From Paramecium octaurelia (taxonomy: Eukaryota > Ciliophora > Oligohymenophorea > Peniculida > Parameciidae), in contig CAJJDP010000032.1 of assembly GCA_905182995.1 (NCBI GenBank), positions 433,221 through 497,220 of the forward strand: a stretch of 64,000 nt of DNA. The letters run 5' to 3'. A model generated the notes under the pieces. The model worked only from the letters and a program-made list of their open reading frames with translations. It did not search any database and was not told the DNA's origin. Of the stretch, positions 51,331-63,998 are shown piece after piece; position 1 is the first letter of the stretch; the number at the start of each line of letters is the position of its first letter. The position numbers and the translations under genes were made by a program.

Positions 51331-53330
51331 ATGATTATGCCTTCCTAATTCGCTGTTTCTGATCGTTAACTTTTTGATTTTAAGAAACCTCAGAACAACT
51401 CAGATTCAGAAGAAGAATAGCAATAATAATAGTTGCTCTTGCAAAATGGTTACAAAGAAACCAAAAGACAGAAAAAGTTTTTGGATATTGAAGCCATAAA
51501 ATAAGAGCTAAACAATAGACCATAAATAGATTATGAAAATACTCCCAAGGTTGGTAAAAAGCCATCTCGATTGATGGCTAAAAGTCTGCCTAATTTTATA
51601 TTTCCTACTTCTCCAGTATTGATAGAATAATTGCAGATGGTTAGAGCCATCAGATTGATGAAAGAGCAAGTTCCACCTGAGGTTTTGAATAAGGTTTACT
51701 CTGAATTGAGGTAATTTTGCTTTATATTTTAGATATTTATATGTTCCTGCCAACTCTGCAGTTTATAGGTAAGGAGACCAAAATAAAAAATATTACATCA
51801 TCTTGGATGGTAAATGTGTGGTCATGAAACCCAGAGAGAAAATGGTTGGTTCTAAAAAGTTAGAGCAGGAATTAGAGGGCAAGGCTTAAATATAGTTGAT
51901 GCGAAGGAATGATCCTGATCCCTATGGTTTGAAGAGTGCATTCCCAGATTACATCATTCTTAAAGTCTTAATAAATGGAGAGTATAGTTTTTATTAATTA
52001 AAGTGCTTTCGGCGAGGCAGCAATCAAATTGGATATAGCAAGATCTTCTACAGTGTTTGCCATTGAAAACTCGCATCTTTTGTTTTTGAGTGAACAAGCC
52101 TATATTACTCTTCTTGATCCCTACTTAAGTAAGTCTTTGGATGACAAAATATTGTATTTCACCCAAACCCCAATTTTCAAGGAAGTGGAGTTTGAATTAA
52201 ATGAAATTATGGGAATCCTATTAGAATGTCATCAAATCACGTATAAAGCATCAGAAATTCTCTATGAAGAAAATGAAAGATCCAATCATATATATTTCAT
52301 CATTAATGGATAAGTTGAATTGTCAAAATAAATGAATTCTAAACATCTAGTTCTCTCCTCTTATGGTGAAAATCAGCATTTTGGAGATGTCGAAGTCTTC
52401 CACAAAATACCAAGATTTACAAGAGCGAGAGTCATATCTCCTAGACTCATTGTATATAAAATTAGACAATCTAAATTCTTTGACAACTTAGGCAATATAC
52501 ACATTTATGAAAATTTCAAAAGCACAACTAAAGTAATATTTAAACATTGGACTCTTATTTATCAAACTGCCAAGTCTCAGATAGTCTAAAAGGATGAAAT
52601 CTATCAAGCAGCTTAAGATCAATTAACTAATCGAAGGAATGATGCTTCTAAAAAGATTGTCAATAAAAAGATCATTGAAGTCTAGGGTGATAAACTCAGT
52701 CAAGTCAAGGTTTTTTAAAATCTAGCTGAAAGCAATTTTTAAGATGTTAACTCAATTGGAAATTCTCCTAATAAAACCATTTTATAAAGGGTTTATAGTA
52801 ATGCTCTCCAACAATATTAAGCAAGATTGCTTAAAAAACCTTAACAAACTCAATGTAACGATGATCATTGCATCAGAAGTCAAAAAGAAAAGTAAGTATC
52901 TTTTTCTTAATGAAGAACATTTTCCACCGAAAGAGCTAGTCCAGGTAGAAAAAATAGCTAGTTGAATCTTAAATTACCTACAATGATGTCCAATACATCA
53001 TCCAGTTCAAAAGTAGATTTGAATTAGGTTTTTGAGTCAATTAGTAAATTGCCAAGAATTCCAAGAGATAATCTTGTCCTCTCTTTGATGTACCAATAAG
53101 CATACAAGTCAGAGAATCCAGAAAAAAAGGCCAAATAGATTTAATAAGTTATTTAAGCTTCATTTCGGAATGTCAGACGAGATTTTGAATCGAAGGAGAA
53201 AGTTGTTTCTAATTGGAAATATAAATCTGCTGATTCAATTATTAAGAATCTAAAATTAAGTGATGCAAGTGAAGAAAAGAGACTTAAGGAAGACTATATG
53301 AATTTTGTCTAATCTAAAAGACTATCTTGA
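51331..53330 (+). CDS. Protein with two cyclic-nucleotide-binding domains
   Basis: Predicted 643 aa with introns of 22, 22 and 24 bp, exact codon count. N-terminal ~130 residues are polar. First CNB domain (about 130-270): VPANSAVYRQGDQNKKYYIILDGK, then GDAFGEAAIKLDIARSSTVF, which keeps the FGE...R phosphate-binding cassette. Second (about 300-420): ASEILYEENERSNHIYFIIN, then FGDVEVFHKIPRFTRARV, where the Glu of FGE is Asp. The C-terminal ~200 residues are Lys/Ser/Gln-rich. No kinase domain or pseudosubstrate is obvious, so it is not a simple protein kinase regulatory subunit. Paramecium has strong cAMP/cGMP control of ciliary beating, which makes a ciliary target plausible. Confidence 0.88.
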
Positions 53331-53463
53331 ACGTTATAATTTATTTAAATTATATCAAAACCAATAATTTTATATCAGAAAATTGTAATTTACTCACCAT
53401 CAAATTTGTTCCTTCTCATGAAAAAAAGATTTAGACCTCTATGTTTGTAGTTAAGTTAAACAC

Positions 53464-55079
53464 TCAATAACATAAGATACATACATTTTAAGATTATTTA
53501 TAGCTCTGCACTTGACATTGTAGATTAGAAATTTAAGCCTTTAAGTTATCGACTAATTTACTGATTCTTCCATAAATTTTGTCAGGATCAAATTTTTCAT
53601 TTACATTTTCAGTTAGATATTTTCTTTACAATTAGTTAGCACTAACGATTATTTTTCTTAAATATGATTGTAGTTTTTCATTAGAGGAAATTGATATCAT
53701 TTTTTCGATATTTTATAGCATTTCTAAAGGTTCAACCAAATTCGCCCTTGGACCTTCATCCATTTTATCTGGTAATAGAGCCTTAGATTTTGTAGTCCAA
53801 TTACTATAGATTTACAAAATTTTCTTAAACAAGTTCAAATACATATCCTTGTATTATTCATAGTCTTAATTAGGTAAATCTTGTTTATGAGGAGTAGAAT
53901 GTAAATTCGTATTATATTGATGCTTATTTATTTATTGATTGGTTTCTAAGTCTTTTTACAAATGTACAATTTATTTTTCAAGCTATATATTATCCAATTC
54001 CAAATCTGAAACTCTTTTAGTAAGGAGTAAATTGGAATTTTCAAAATAATCATACCTGTCGATAAATTTTTCAGCCTGAAAGTTTTCAAATCTTTTAGTC
54101 ATAATGTTGTATTGAGGAATGAATTTCTCAATATCAACAGTGCTTCTCTTCAGTTCATCCAATTACTGTTTCGAATTCTTTATTTCTTTTAGTAATTGGA
54201 TATTCTTGAAATTTAAGCTTTCATTTGAACTTTACAATTCGAAGATTTTTCCTTTAGCCATTTCTAATTGATCGGTAAGTTCTTAGCTGAATATAGAGAA
54301 TATGATACTTCTCTCTTGTAAATTTATCAATATAAACCAGCATTTATTGTGTAACTTATTCCAATAAAGATTTTGATTCACTCAAGACTTTATCTTTGGC
54401 TAGATTGTTGATCATCTAATAAAGTGAGTTCTCTGCTTTTTGTTTGATTTCCAAAATTGCTCTTCTTCTTGGGTTCATTTTGGCTATTTCTGATGTACTT
54501 TTCACCAAGTTCTCAATAGTCTTCTTAGGCTAGAAACTTTGAGTCTTGATTTACAGTTTTTGTTTTAAGCCACTTGAAGTCTGCTTATGAGTATTTAACG
54601 CTGACTTTATTTAAAAATATATTTTACTGAAACTTATAGTTTAAAATCTTCATCAATAGGTCCTGGTTTAGTGTAAATATAATTTCCAAAAGCATCAAAA
54701 ACAATCCTATGAAAGTTCTTTTTGAATTGTTCATATTCATCTTGATTGACTTAAACTTCCTTTTCAAAGTAATCTTCAGGTGGATCTATTTCTGCTTACT
54801 CTTTTGTAACCCTTAAATTACACGATAAATTTTCAGGTCTGGCTCCTACATTAGATTTCCTCTCTTATAGTTTAATCAGACTTTTAGGTGTAAGACTTGT
54901 AGTAGCAGTACATTTGTTGATCTATGTTTGTTAATCTTGATCATCATTTGGTATTTGTATTCTAGGATTATTGAATTTTATTACTAAACCTAAGGCACTC
55001 GAGGACTTGTCAATGCTGTTTAAGGTCTTGTGCGAGCAGTGCTTAAAATTGAGTTTTTAGGACTTTTATGAACAGACAT
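53464..55079 (-). CDS. Long coiled-coil protein, unknown
   Basis: Predicted 515 aa with introns of 23, 23 and 22 bp, exact codon count. The first ~140 residues are polar and Thr/Pro-rich (MSVHKSPKNSILSTARTRPQ). A short folded segment follows (FHRIVFDAFGNYIYTKPGPI). From about residue 185 it is almost continuous coiled coil, for example NQELTDQLEMAKGKIFELQS and RVSDLELDNIQLEKQIVHLQ. The terminus CQVQSYKQSQNVCILCY has several Cys. No motor or enzymatic motif. A cytoskeletal, axonemal or basal-body role is plausible but unproven. Confidence 0.78.
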
Positions 55080-55259
55080 TTTAATAATAGTTATTAATAA
55101 TAAAGATAAATTAACATTACTAAAGAGAAGTACGTAATTTTCAATAAGGGAAAAAGTAGTGAAAATGTGAGTTAAATCGCTCTTATTATGTTGTATTAAA
55201 TTTATGAATTTATATACGTTTTTAAATAAATGAAGTGATAAAGTTATTTATAAATTGCA

Positions 55260-56447
55260 ATGTCTTAGCACAAAATCTTTGCCAAATAGGATGTAAGGAA
55301 GCTCTACTTAGATGAACAAGGGAATGTTGATTTTAATAAAATACAAGCTAGATGGGATGAGTTGAAGAAGATTAAGGAAAGCTTAGCCAACAAACATTAT
55401 ACTCAAGCAGTTGTTGAGAAGGTGAAAACAATGTCTGCTGAAGACTAATAACGATTTTTAGATATTATGATAGCCGGTCTAACTAATGATGATAGCTCAG
55501 TTGGCATTTCAGCTACAAGACCAGAAGATTATGATGTTTTTCTGTTTTATCTAGAACCATTAATCAGAGAATATCATAAGATTGAAGGGGAAACAAAGCA
55601 AGAACATGATTGGAATATCCCAGTTGGTGAGTATGTATTAACAAAGATTGATCCTGCCTTGGAGAAGGTTTCAATGAGAGCCAGAGTGGCCAGAAATGTT
55701 GTTGGTTACAATTTGCCATCATCAATGGATAAGGATGAGAGGATAAAATTTGAGAATCAAATGGTAACTGTGTTTGAAAACTTTGGAATTCCAGGAAAAT
55801 ATCATAGTCTAACACCAGGTCATAAGAATTTTATATCTGACCAAGAAGCTGACGAGTTAAGGAAAAAGCATTTCTTATTTATAGATATGACAAGTGACAA
55901 TTATTTGATGTCAAATGGTGTAGCATCTGATTGGCCATATGGAAGAGGAATCTGGGTAAGTCAAGATGAAACTAAAATGGTTTGGGTAGGAGAAGAAGAT
56001 TAATTAAGAATTATTTCAATAGTCTAAGGTAATGATTTAGGTAAGGTTGATTAATCTCTTCATGAGTTATTAACTGGAATTGAAAAGAGTGGTCTCAAAT
56101 TCGCTGAACATCCAGTCTATGGTATCATAACAACATGTCCAACAAATATGGGAACTGGAAAGAGATAATCCATCTTAGGCAAGTTCCCAAATCTTAGTAA
56201 ATCAGGAACAGACGAAGCCAATTTGAAAGAAAAAGCAAAATCCATTGGATTATAAGCAAGAGGAACTGGTGGAGAACACTCATCTATGGATCAAGAGGGA
56301 ACAGCTGATATTTCCCCATCAGCAAGATTTGGTGTGACAGAAGCTATTGTAACAAAGAGATTATTTGAAGGATTAATAGTGCTCTATCAATTGGAAAAAA
56401 CAGCAGTTCCAGAAAAGGGTAGAAATAATTGTTGCATTACATTTTGA
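55260..56447 (+). CDS. Phosphagen (arginine-type) kinase with C-terminal CaaX-like end
   Basis: Intronless, 395 aa. The N-domain has GISATRPEDYDVFLFYLEPL and HDWNIPVGEY. The catalytic domain has VSMRARVARNVVGYNLPSSM (substrate and ATP Arg cluster), DWPYGRGIWVS, VWVGEEDQLRIISIV and the reactive-Cys signature TTCPTNMGTGKR. It then has GEHSSMDQEGTADISPSARF. These define the ATP:guanidino phosphotransferase family; in ciliates it is usually arginine kinase, buffering ATP in cilia. The last residues are RNNCCITF: CITF fits a CaaX prenylation box with a second Cys before it. The start MSQ gives no N-myristoylation site. Confidence 0.93.
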
Positions 56448-56661
56448 ATATTTAAAATAATAACATCAATATTCTAATTGCACATTAATTAATATGGTTT
56501 ATTATTTGTTTTAAAATACATTTTAATAGAATAAATTACAATAGCTTAAGTATAAGATAGTTAAATAGAGTAAGATAACTGAATCTTTACAAGATGTAAT
56601 CAATATAAATATAATTATAATTCTTTTAAATAAATTATTATTGTTAATTTTTAACAATATT

Positions 56662-58458
56662 TCATCTCAATTTACTGATTTTCCATTAGAATATAGAATT
56701 GTCTTCTCCACCAATACTAAATAGGTAGTGATCTTCCATAGACCAAGCAATGTTGGTAATATGTGATGAATGTCCTTTTCCTAGAACATAGCCTGATTCT
56801 TTCTTAACACATGGATATCTATTTTATTATAAGTAGCACATACCTGAATACTTTGATTTAAGAGTTATCATCACCAGTTGCAATCAAATGATAATTGTCA
56901 GGTGGTTTATCCTTTTCATTGTAAGTCTTATTTGATCTTACAGCAGCATTGATATCACTGCCATCTTGCATATCTGGCCATATTCCTTAAACTGGCCATC
57001 CGTATGGTGTAGTCCAAGTCAACCATTTTTCATCTCTTAATTAATTTGCTCCATTGGGCAATTGTTTACCAGATTGAAGTTCCCAAAACAACAATTCATA
57101 TCTGAATAATATATATGTTAATTAGATACCCTCCACAATTGCTATGAAGATGATTTCCATCTATGGAGAAATCAATATGAGTAATGTAACTTGAATGTTT
57201 CTTGAGTGGTTTGTAGCGTTGTTTCATATCTGGGAAACTATAGATATATATGGAATTATCATGAGATCCAATTGCAATCCAAGATTGATCATGACTGAAT
57301 TTGATATCACTAATCCACTCTTTGGCCAATCTATTCACATATTTTTATTTGAATTCTTTATCATAAATCTTAACGTAATTAATTATAAAATACTCTAAAT
57401 GTTCCATCCTTAAATCCTACGCATATCGAAATACCATCCAAAGAAACAGCTATACATCTACCTTTTGTATTATCAGGCAATTCACCAACTTCATCTTGTT
57501 TGATTTCTGCTCCATTAACATCAAGATTGGTTTTGATGCAATTGAGCATTTTCTTTTGACTGATAGACCAAGATCTTAGAGTTCCATCATCTCCACAAGT
57601 ATAGTATTGATCAGAATCCTATGGGTTAATAGCCAAACCCCAAATTTCATTCAAAGATCGCTTATTTGGAGAACAATGAGATTTCATTAAGGTTTTTGAA
57701 ACAGCAAACTTGGAATTAATATTGATTTTGGCATCTTTAGTAACTAATTCAACAATATCTCCAGAATTAGTTGAGACAAGTAAAGTCTTTTGATCATATC
57801 CTAACTAAATGGACTTGACCTCTAATCCCAAAGAATTTCTCATGCATTCTGATAATTTAAAAGATAAAATGGATTTGTAAGTCTTGGAATCTATAATGAC
57901 AATCTTAGAATCAGCTCCTCCAATAAGAATACTAAAGATGAATATAATTATAAATACAAATCTTTGGAAAAACTAATAGCTTCTAATGATCGATTAGCCT
58001 CTAAATATTGGTAAAATGCTGTGAATTTGCCACCAGAGAAGATTTGCAAGGATCCATCAACAGCACCCAACAAATAATCTTCATTATTGACAGCTGCACA
58101 TAAGTATTTATAAGACAGAGGTTTTTAAGGATAAGCCTTAGAGTAAGTCAAACCTCCATGTCCTAATTTCCAGAATTTAAGATGATTTAAGCCACATGTA
58201 ACAAATTCAGAATCATTTTTCCATTTAATGTCTGTGACAATATACTTACCAATTTGATCCTTGACCAGTAATGTTCCTCCAGTCAAAGATTTAGATTGTA
58301 TGTCAAAAATGCATAATTGATGACAATCATCCATTCCAATAGCAGCCAATTTATCTCCTGAGTCATTAAATGCCAATTGCAAGATTCCTTTTGTAAAATA
58401 ACCTTTAAGTGAGCAGATAATGGCTTAAGTGTTGCTTTCCCATATGTAAATACATGGA
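56662..58458 (-). CDS. EML-type HELP/WD40 protein, 3' part (contig A)
   Basis: Contains the true 3' end: WD repeats VNRLAKEWISDIKFSHDQSW and HSSYITHIDFSIDGNHL, then a C-terminal region ending GEDNSIFQWKISKLR-stop. Small introns interrupt the frame. The right half (57009-58458) is repeated identically, as far as I compared, at 58460-59909 beyond the N. This is expected if the same gene segment was assembled twice at a contig edge. EML proteins are microtubule-associated WD40 double propellers. The biological gene most likely continues from 57008 into 58460 without the repeat. Confidence 0.8.
57009..58458. repeat. Copy 1 of a 1,450-bp direct duplication flanking an N
   Basis: Matches 58460-59909 base for base wherever I compared, including introns and untranslated positions. 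One copy ends and the other begins exactly at the single N (58459). An overlap between two unmerged contigs explains this better than a natural tandem duplication. Confidence 0.9.
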
Positions 58459-58459
58459 N
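58459..58459. other. Single N: contig junction 1
   Basis: The N sits precisely at the border of the identical 1,450-bp repeats. It looks like a scaffold join placed at a nominal one-base gap. Confidence 0.85.
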
Positions 58460-59909
58460 GTAGTCCAAGTCAACCATTTTTCATCTCTTAATTAATTTGC
58501 TCCATTGGGCAATTGTTTACCAGATTGAAGTTCCCAAAACAACAATTCATATCTGAATAATATATATGTTAATTAGATACCCTCCACAATTGCTATGAAG
58601 ATGATTTCCATCTATGGAGAAATCAATATGAGTAATGTAACTTGAATGTTTCTTGAGTGGTTTGTAGCGTTGTTTCATATCTGGGAAACTATAGATATAT
58701 ATGGAATTATCATGAGATCCAATTGCAATCCAAGATTGATCATGACTGAATTTGATATCACTAATCCACTCTTTGGCCAATCTATTCACATATTTTTATT
58801 TGAATTCTTTATCATAAATCTTAACGTAATTAATTATAAAATACTCTAAATGTTCCATCCTTAAATCCTACGCATATCGAAATACCATCCAAAGAAACAG
58901 CTATACATCTACCTTTTGTATTATCAGGCAATTCACCAACTTCATCTTGTTTGATTTCTGCTCCATTAACATCAAGATTGGTTTTGATGCAATTGAGCAT
59001 TTTCTTTTGACTGATAGACCAAGATCTTAGAGTTCCATCATCTCCACAAGTATAGTATTGATCAGAATCCTATGGGTTAATAGCCAAACCCCAAATTTCA
59101 TTCAAAGATCGCTTATTTGGAGAACAATGAGATTTCATTAAGGTTTTTGAAACAGCAAACTTGGAATTAATATTGATTTTGGCATCTTTAGTAACTAATT
59201 CAACAATATCTCCAGAATTAGTTGAGACAAGTAAAGTCTTTTGATCATATCCTAACTAAATGGACTTGACCTCTAATCCCAAAGAATTTCTCATGCATTC
59301 TGATAATTTAAAAGATAAAATGGATTTGTAAGTCTTGGAATCTATAATGACAATCTTAGAATCAGCTCCTCCAATAAGAATACTAAAGATGAATATAATT
59401 ATAAATACAAATCTTTGGAAAAACTAATAGCTTCTAATGATCGATTAGCCTCTAAATATTGGTAAAATGCTGTGAATTTGCCACCAGAGAAGATTTGCAA
59501 GGATCCATCAACAGCACCCAACAAATAATCTTCATTATTGACAGCTGCACATAAGTATTTATAAGACAGAGGTTTTTAAGGATAAGCCTTAGAGTAAGTC
59601 AAACCTCCATGTCCTAATTTCCAGAATTTAAGATGATTTAAGCCACATGTAACAAATTCAGAATCATTTTTCCATTTAATGTCTGTGACAATATACTTAC
59701 CAATTTGATCCTTGACCAGTAATGTTCCTCCAGTCAAAGATTTAGATTGTATGTCAAAAATGCATAATTGATGACAATCATCCATTCCAATAGCAGCCAA
59801 TTTATCTCCTGAGTCATTAAATGCCAATTGCAAGATTCCTTTTGTAAAATAACCTTTAAGTGAGCAGATAATGGCTTAAGTGTTGCTTTCCCATATGTAA
59901 ATACATGGA
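58460..59909. repeat. Copy 2 of the 1,450-bp direct duplication
   Basis: Partner of 57009-58458; after 59909 the sequence continues uniquely with gttagctcctaattatcc-like text (on the plus strand: tagctcctaattatccag), the continuation missing from copy 1. Confidence 0.9.
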
Positions 59910-60566
59910 TTAGCTCCTAATTATCCAGTAGCTACCTTAAATTGATCATTAGACACATCCAAACATACCACATCTTCAGTATGATGATTGAAAAATCGTT
60001 GTGCATTTGAATTAGTATTTGCATTGGGATTGGGATCTAAGACAACAGCCAATGCAGCAACATTATAAACAATCTGTCCTCTCTTTAAGTATTTCACATT
60101 GTTTCTGCAATCCTTGCTACGATATCCATGAACGTATTCTAAGGTCAATTCCACCAAAGGCTGTTTATTTTGGTTCAATGGATCTTTATAATAATTGGAA
60201 GGCTCTTTAATAGCTCCCATCCAGGGTCGAATAATAGTGAATTCATCTCCTTTCTCATTCTAGTCATTGTAATTCTATTGGTCTTCATTCTTTTCGAATT
60301 GATTATCTCTTCTTCTCACCTTGCCATACTTATCAGATCCAAACCTCCTAATCTTTTCCTGTGGAACTGCTAGAGCAGCCAAATCATCAATATCCTCATC
60401 GTATTTTCCGTAAGCATTCTCATCCTACAACATTAACTACTATTATGATTTAGACCAATCTGTTTTCCAAATGAATATTCCCCTATCCATACCACTTGTT
60501 GAAATCAATTTAGTATCATCAAATGAGAATCTCATTCTTGTTATAGCATTTGCATGTCCAGGATAT
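58460..60566 (-). CDS. EML-type HELP/WD40 protein, middle part (contig B)
   Basis: Carries a HELP motif region (VELTLEYVHGYRSKDCRNNV, then GQIVYNVAALAVVLD and QRFFNHHTEDVVCLDV) followed by WD repeats such as LQLAFNDSGDKLAAIGMDDC and IVTDIKWKNDSEFVTCGLNH. It overlaps contig A at its left and resembles contig C at its right (59094-60566 against 60568-62040). Frames stay open apart from small introns, for example one near 59390. The overlap with C is only about 94% identical, so B and C may be two gene copies. Confidence 0.8.
59094..60566. repeat. Copy 1 of a ~1,470-bp diverged duplication flanking the second N
   Basis: Aligns without large gaps with 60568-62040, but with scattered substitutions: about 13 in one 215-base stretch I compared. 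Many are silent or conservative, and the reading frame is kept in both. One copy stops and the other starts at the N (60567). Confidence 0.85.
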
Positions 60567-60567
60567 N
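60567..60567. other. Single N: contig junction 2
   Basis: Marks the border of the diverged repeats. Like the first N it appears to be a scaffold join. Confidence 0.85.
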
Positions 60568-62040
60568 AATTTCATTCAAAGATCGCTTATTTGGAGAACA
60601 ATGAGATTTCATTAAGGTTTTAGAAACAGCAAACTTGGAATTAATATTGATTTTGGCATCCTTAGTAACTAATTCAACTATATCTCCAGAATTAGTTGAG
60701 ACAAGCAAAGTCTTCTAATCATATCCTAACTAAATGGACTTGACTTCTAATCCCAATGAATTCCTCATGCATTCTGATAATTTGAAGGATAATATGGATT
60801 TGTAGGTCTTGGAATCTAGAATGACAATCTTAGAATCAGCTCCTCCAATAAGAATACTAATGATGAATATAAATATGATTACAAATCTTTGGAAACACTA
60901 ATAGCTTCTAATGATCGATTGGCCTCCAGATATTAGTAATAAGCTGTGAATTTGCCACCAGAGAATATTTACAAGGATCCATCTACACCACCCAACAAGT
61001 AATCTTCATTATTGACAGCAGCAGATAAATATTTATAAGATAGGGGTTTTTAAGGATAAGCTTTAGTATAAGTCAAACCTCCATGTCCTAATTTCCAGAA
61101 TTTAAGATGGTTTAATCCACAAGTAACAAATTCAGAGTCATTTTTCCATTTAATACTTGTGACAATATCCTTTCCAATTTGATCTCTGACCAACAGAGTT
61201 CCTCCTGTTTAAGTCTTAGATATTATATCAAAAATGCATAATTAATGGCACTCATCCATTCCAATCGCAGCCAATTTATCTCCTGAATCATTAAATGCCA
61301 AGTGTAAAATTCCCTTTGTGAAGTAGCCTTTTAACAAACAGATGCTTGCTTAAGTGTTACTTTCCCATATATAGATAAGAGGATTAGCTCCTAATTATCC
61401 AGTAGCTACCTTAAGTTGATCGTTAGACACATCCAAACAAACTACATCTTCAGTATGTTAATTGAAAAATCTTTGTGCATTTGAATTGGTATTTGCATTG
61501 GGATTGGGATCTAAGACAACAGCCAATGCAGCAACATTATAAACAATCTGTCCTCTCTTTAAGTATTTCACATTGTTTCTGCAATCCTTGCTACGATATC
61601 CATGAACATATTCTAAGGTCAATTCCACCAACGGCTGTTTATTTTGGTTCAATGGATCTTTATAATAATTGGATGGTTCTTTAATAGCTCCCATCCATGG
61701 TCGAATGATAGTGAATTCGTCTCCTTTCTCATTCTAGTCATTGTAATTCTATTGATCTTCATTCTTTTCGAATTGATTATCTCTTCTTCTCACCTTGCCA
61801 TACTTATCAGATCCAAACCTTCTAATCTTTTCCTGTGGAACTGCTAGAGCAGCCAAATCATCAATATCCTCATCGTATTTTCCGTAAGCATTTTCATCCT
61901 ACAACATTAACTACTACTATGATTTAGACCAATCTGTTTTCCAAATGAATATTCCCCTATCCATACCACTTGTTGAAATCAATTTAGTATCATCAAATGA
62001 GAATCTCATTCTTGTTATAGCATTTGCATGTCCAGGATAC
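60568..62040. repeat. Copy 2 of the ~1,470-bp diverged duplication
   Basis: Partner of 59094-60566. Protein differences include MDECHQLCIFDIISKTQTGG here against MDDCHQLCIFDIQSKSLTGG in the other copy. Both versions look functional. Confidence 0.85.
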
Positions 62041-63998
62041 TCTTTATGTATTTAATTGAACTAGCAAACAGCAGGATACTGATACAGATTTATGATACCA
62101 TTATATTCTCCTGTTGCCAAGATCTACCTTTGGTTATCAACACAAACTGCAGTGACTGAATATTCATCCTTTTTGTAGATTCCTTATACATTGAAACCAA
62201 ATAAACAAGTCCAAGAATACCAATCCAATTCTTTCACTTAAGGTCCTGGAACATCCTTCAAAGATTAGACATTTGCAAATTTCAACTCATAAGTTGATGA
62301 ATTCACTACTATATGAATTGAATCCATAGCCCAATCTAATTTAATCAAACTGCTATTCAATGAGATGTTTATTGAACTCTATTTACTAAATTTGCCTCCC
62401 TCAATTTCCCATACCTCTATTTATGATTATGTGCCATGAGCACCAAATGCAATTTTAGTGCTATCAGGTGAAAACTTGATGTCCTCAATCCAAAATGTTT
62501 TCCCTTGAGCACTTTATTTAAGCGAACCTGCTTTAGAATTCTTCTTATCCAAAATATTCATATTTGTTGGTTCAACTAAGTAAATGCATCCACGTACATC
62601 TCCAACTGCTATGTATTTGCCATCAGAACTCCAATCCACTGCTCGTATATCATTTTCAAATGGAGAAGAACTTTTAACCAAAGTATATTGATTGATATCC
62701 CATTAACGTAGTACGCTGTCTCCTCCACAAGTAATAATGGTTTATGAATTGCGACTGGCTGCAACTCCCCACACTTCTCCACCATAATGACAATCGAGTA
62801 GCAATTTGATATTCTAGATATTTTTGAGTGATGCATGATACATCTAAGCTTATTTTGTTGCTATTATAATCTAGTCATTCTTAATGTCCATTGATATGAT
62901 ACCAATTTACTTAGGCTAATGAAGAGCTTCAGTAATATCAATGACTGTTGCAACATTATTTAAGTTATTTCCATTCATTTCCCAAACCTTAATTTATCCA
63001 TCCAAACCACTACTATATAATTAAGTCTTTCCAACTGCAACCAATGAACTTACTTTGGATCTATGAGCCTAATAATGTTTGATGTTTTTGTTTTCCTTCC
63101 AGAGAAAGATGTTTCCATTATCAGATCCTGTGATTTCATATGAATCTTTAAATGCAACACAACAGCACAACATGGGTTCGAATTGATTGCTATTTAAGAT
63201 ACCTGGATAGCTTTTGACATTCCTGCCATTCATTTTATAGAAGGTGACATTTCTCTATCCGCAAGACATGAATTCAGTGGATGACTTACTGCAAATTCCA
63301 TAAATATTAGATCTCATAGTCTTCACTGTAATAATCAATTGCCCAATTTGCCAATCGTGAATTGCAATTGAATATTCTGAAGAAAATGATAATAAAAAGA
63401 CACCATCATATGAGAACTCTAAGCAATAAATCATTTTAGTATGAAAATCATTCAACATTGACAAAACCTTCTTAGATTCAGCTTCCCATATGCAGATAGC
63501 TGTTAATTGCTTCTCATTCAAAGCAAAAGCCTTAGTTCCTGTTGCAACAATTCTTCCTCTTGGATGAATGGCAATGCAAGTGATTTCATCCTAATGATAT
63601 CTGAAATAAGTTTAAGTACAATATTATTATCCAACAGGCATATTAGGATCCATAACAATACCAACAGCACCACAAGAGAATGCAATCTTGCCATTTTCCA
63701 ATAATTTAACTCCATTAAAGTAATCCTAACCCAACTAATCTGTTTTCATGCCCAAAACATAATCAAGTGTTATGTTACCTTAAGGCAATACATTATATTT
63801 CTTCTCATCAAATTTAAAATTGGTCGGTTAAGTGGCTTTAACAAAGGCTTAATACTATTTCTACCCTTCCTATTTATTCTCCTCCTCATTTAAATTGAGT
63901 CTATAATAATCTTTGGATATCTAAACGTCTTGAATGGATTCGCATGCCTGATCTTACTCAATCTAAGCATCCTTATCATGTGAGACTTTCCATTGCAT
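60568..63998 (-). CDS. EML-type HELP/WD40 protein, 5' part (contig C), possibly complete at the 5' end
   Basis: Reading leftward from an ATG at 63998 (MQWKVSHDKDAQIEQDQACE) there is a first HELP-like motif (NITLDYVLGMKTDQLGQDYF, GKIAFSCGAVGIVMDPNMPV). A WD propeller follows (DEITCIAIHPRGRIVATGT, KMIYCLEFSYDGVFLLSFS, and others). A charged linker DENAYGKYDEDIDDLAALAV then leads to a second HELP motif (LVELTLEYVHGYRSKDCRNN) and a second propeller. At least two HELP-WD modules in tandem is the layout of EML5/EML6-like proteins. The ATG is three bases from the window edge, so the 5' end may lie outside. Confidence 0.8.

Noticed and set aside
57009..62040. Natural tandem array of three EML genes
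   Set aside because: The repeat borders coincide exactly with single Ns, the first pair is identical, and no copy has both a start and a stop. Assembly joining is the simpler reading.
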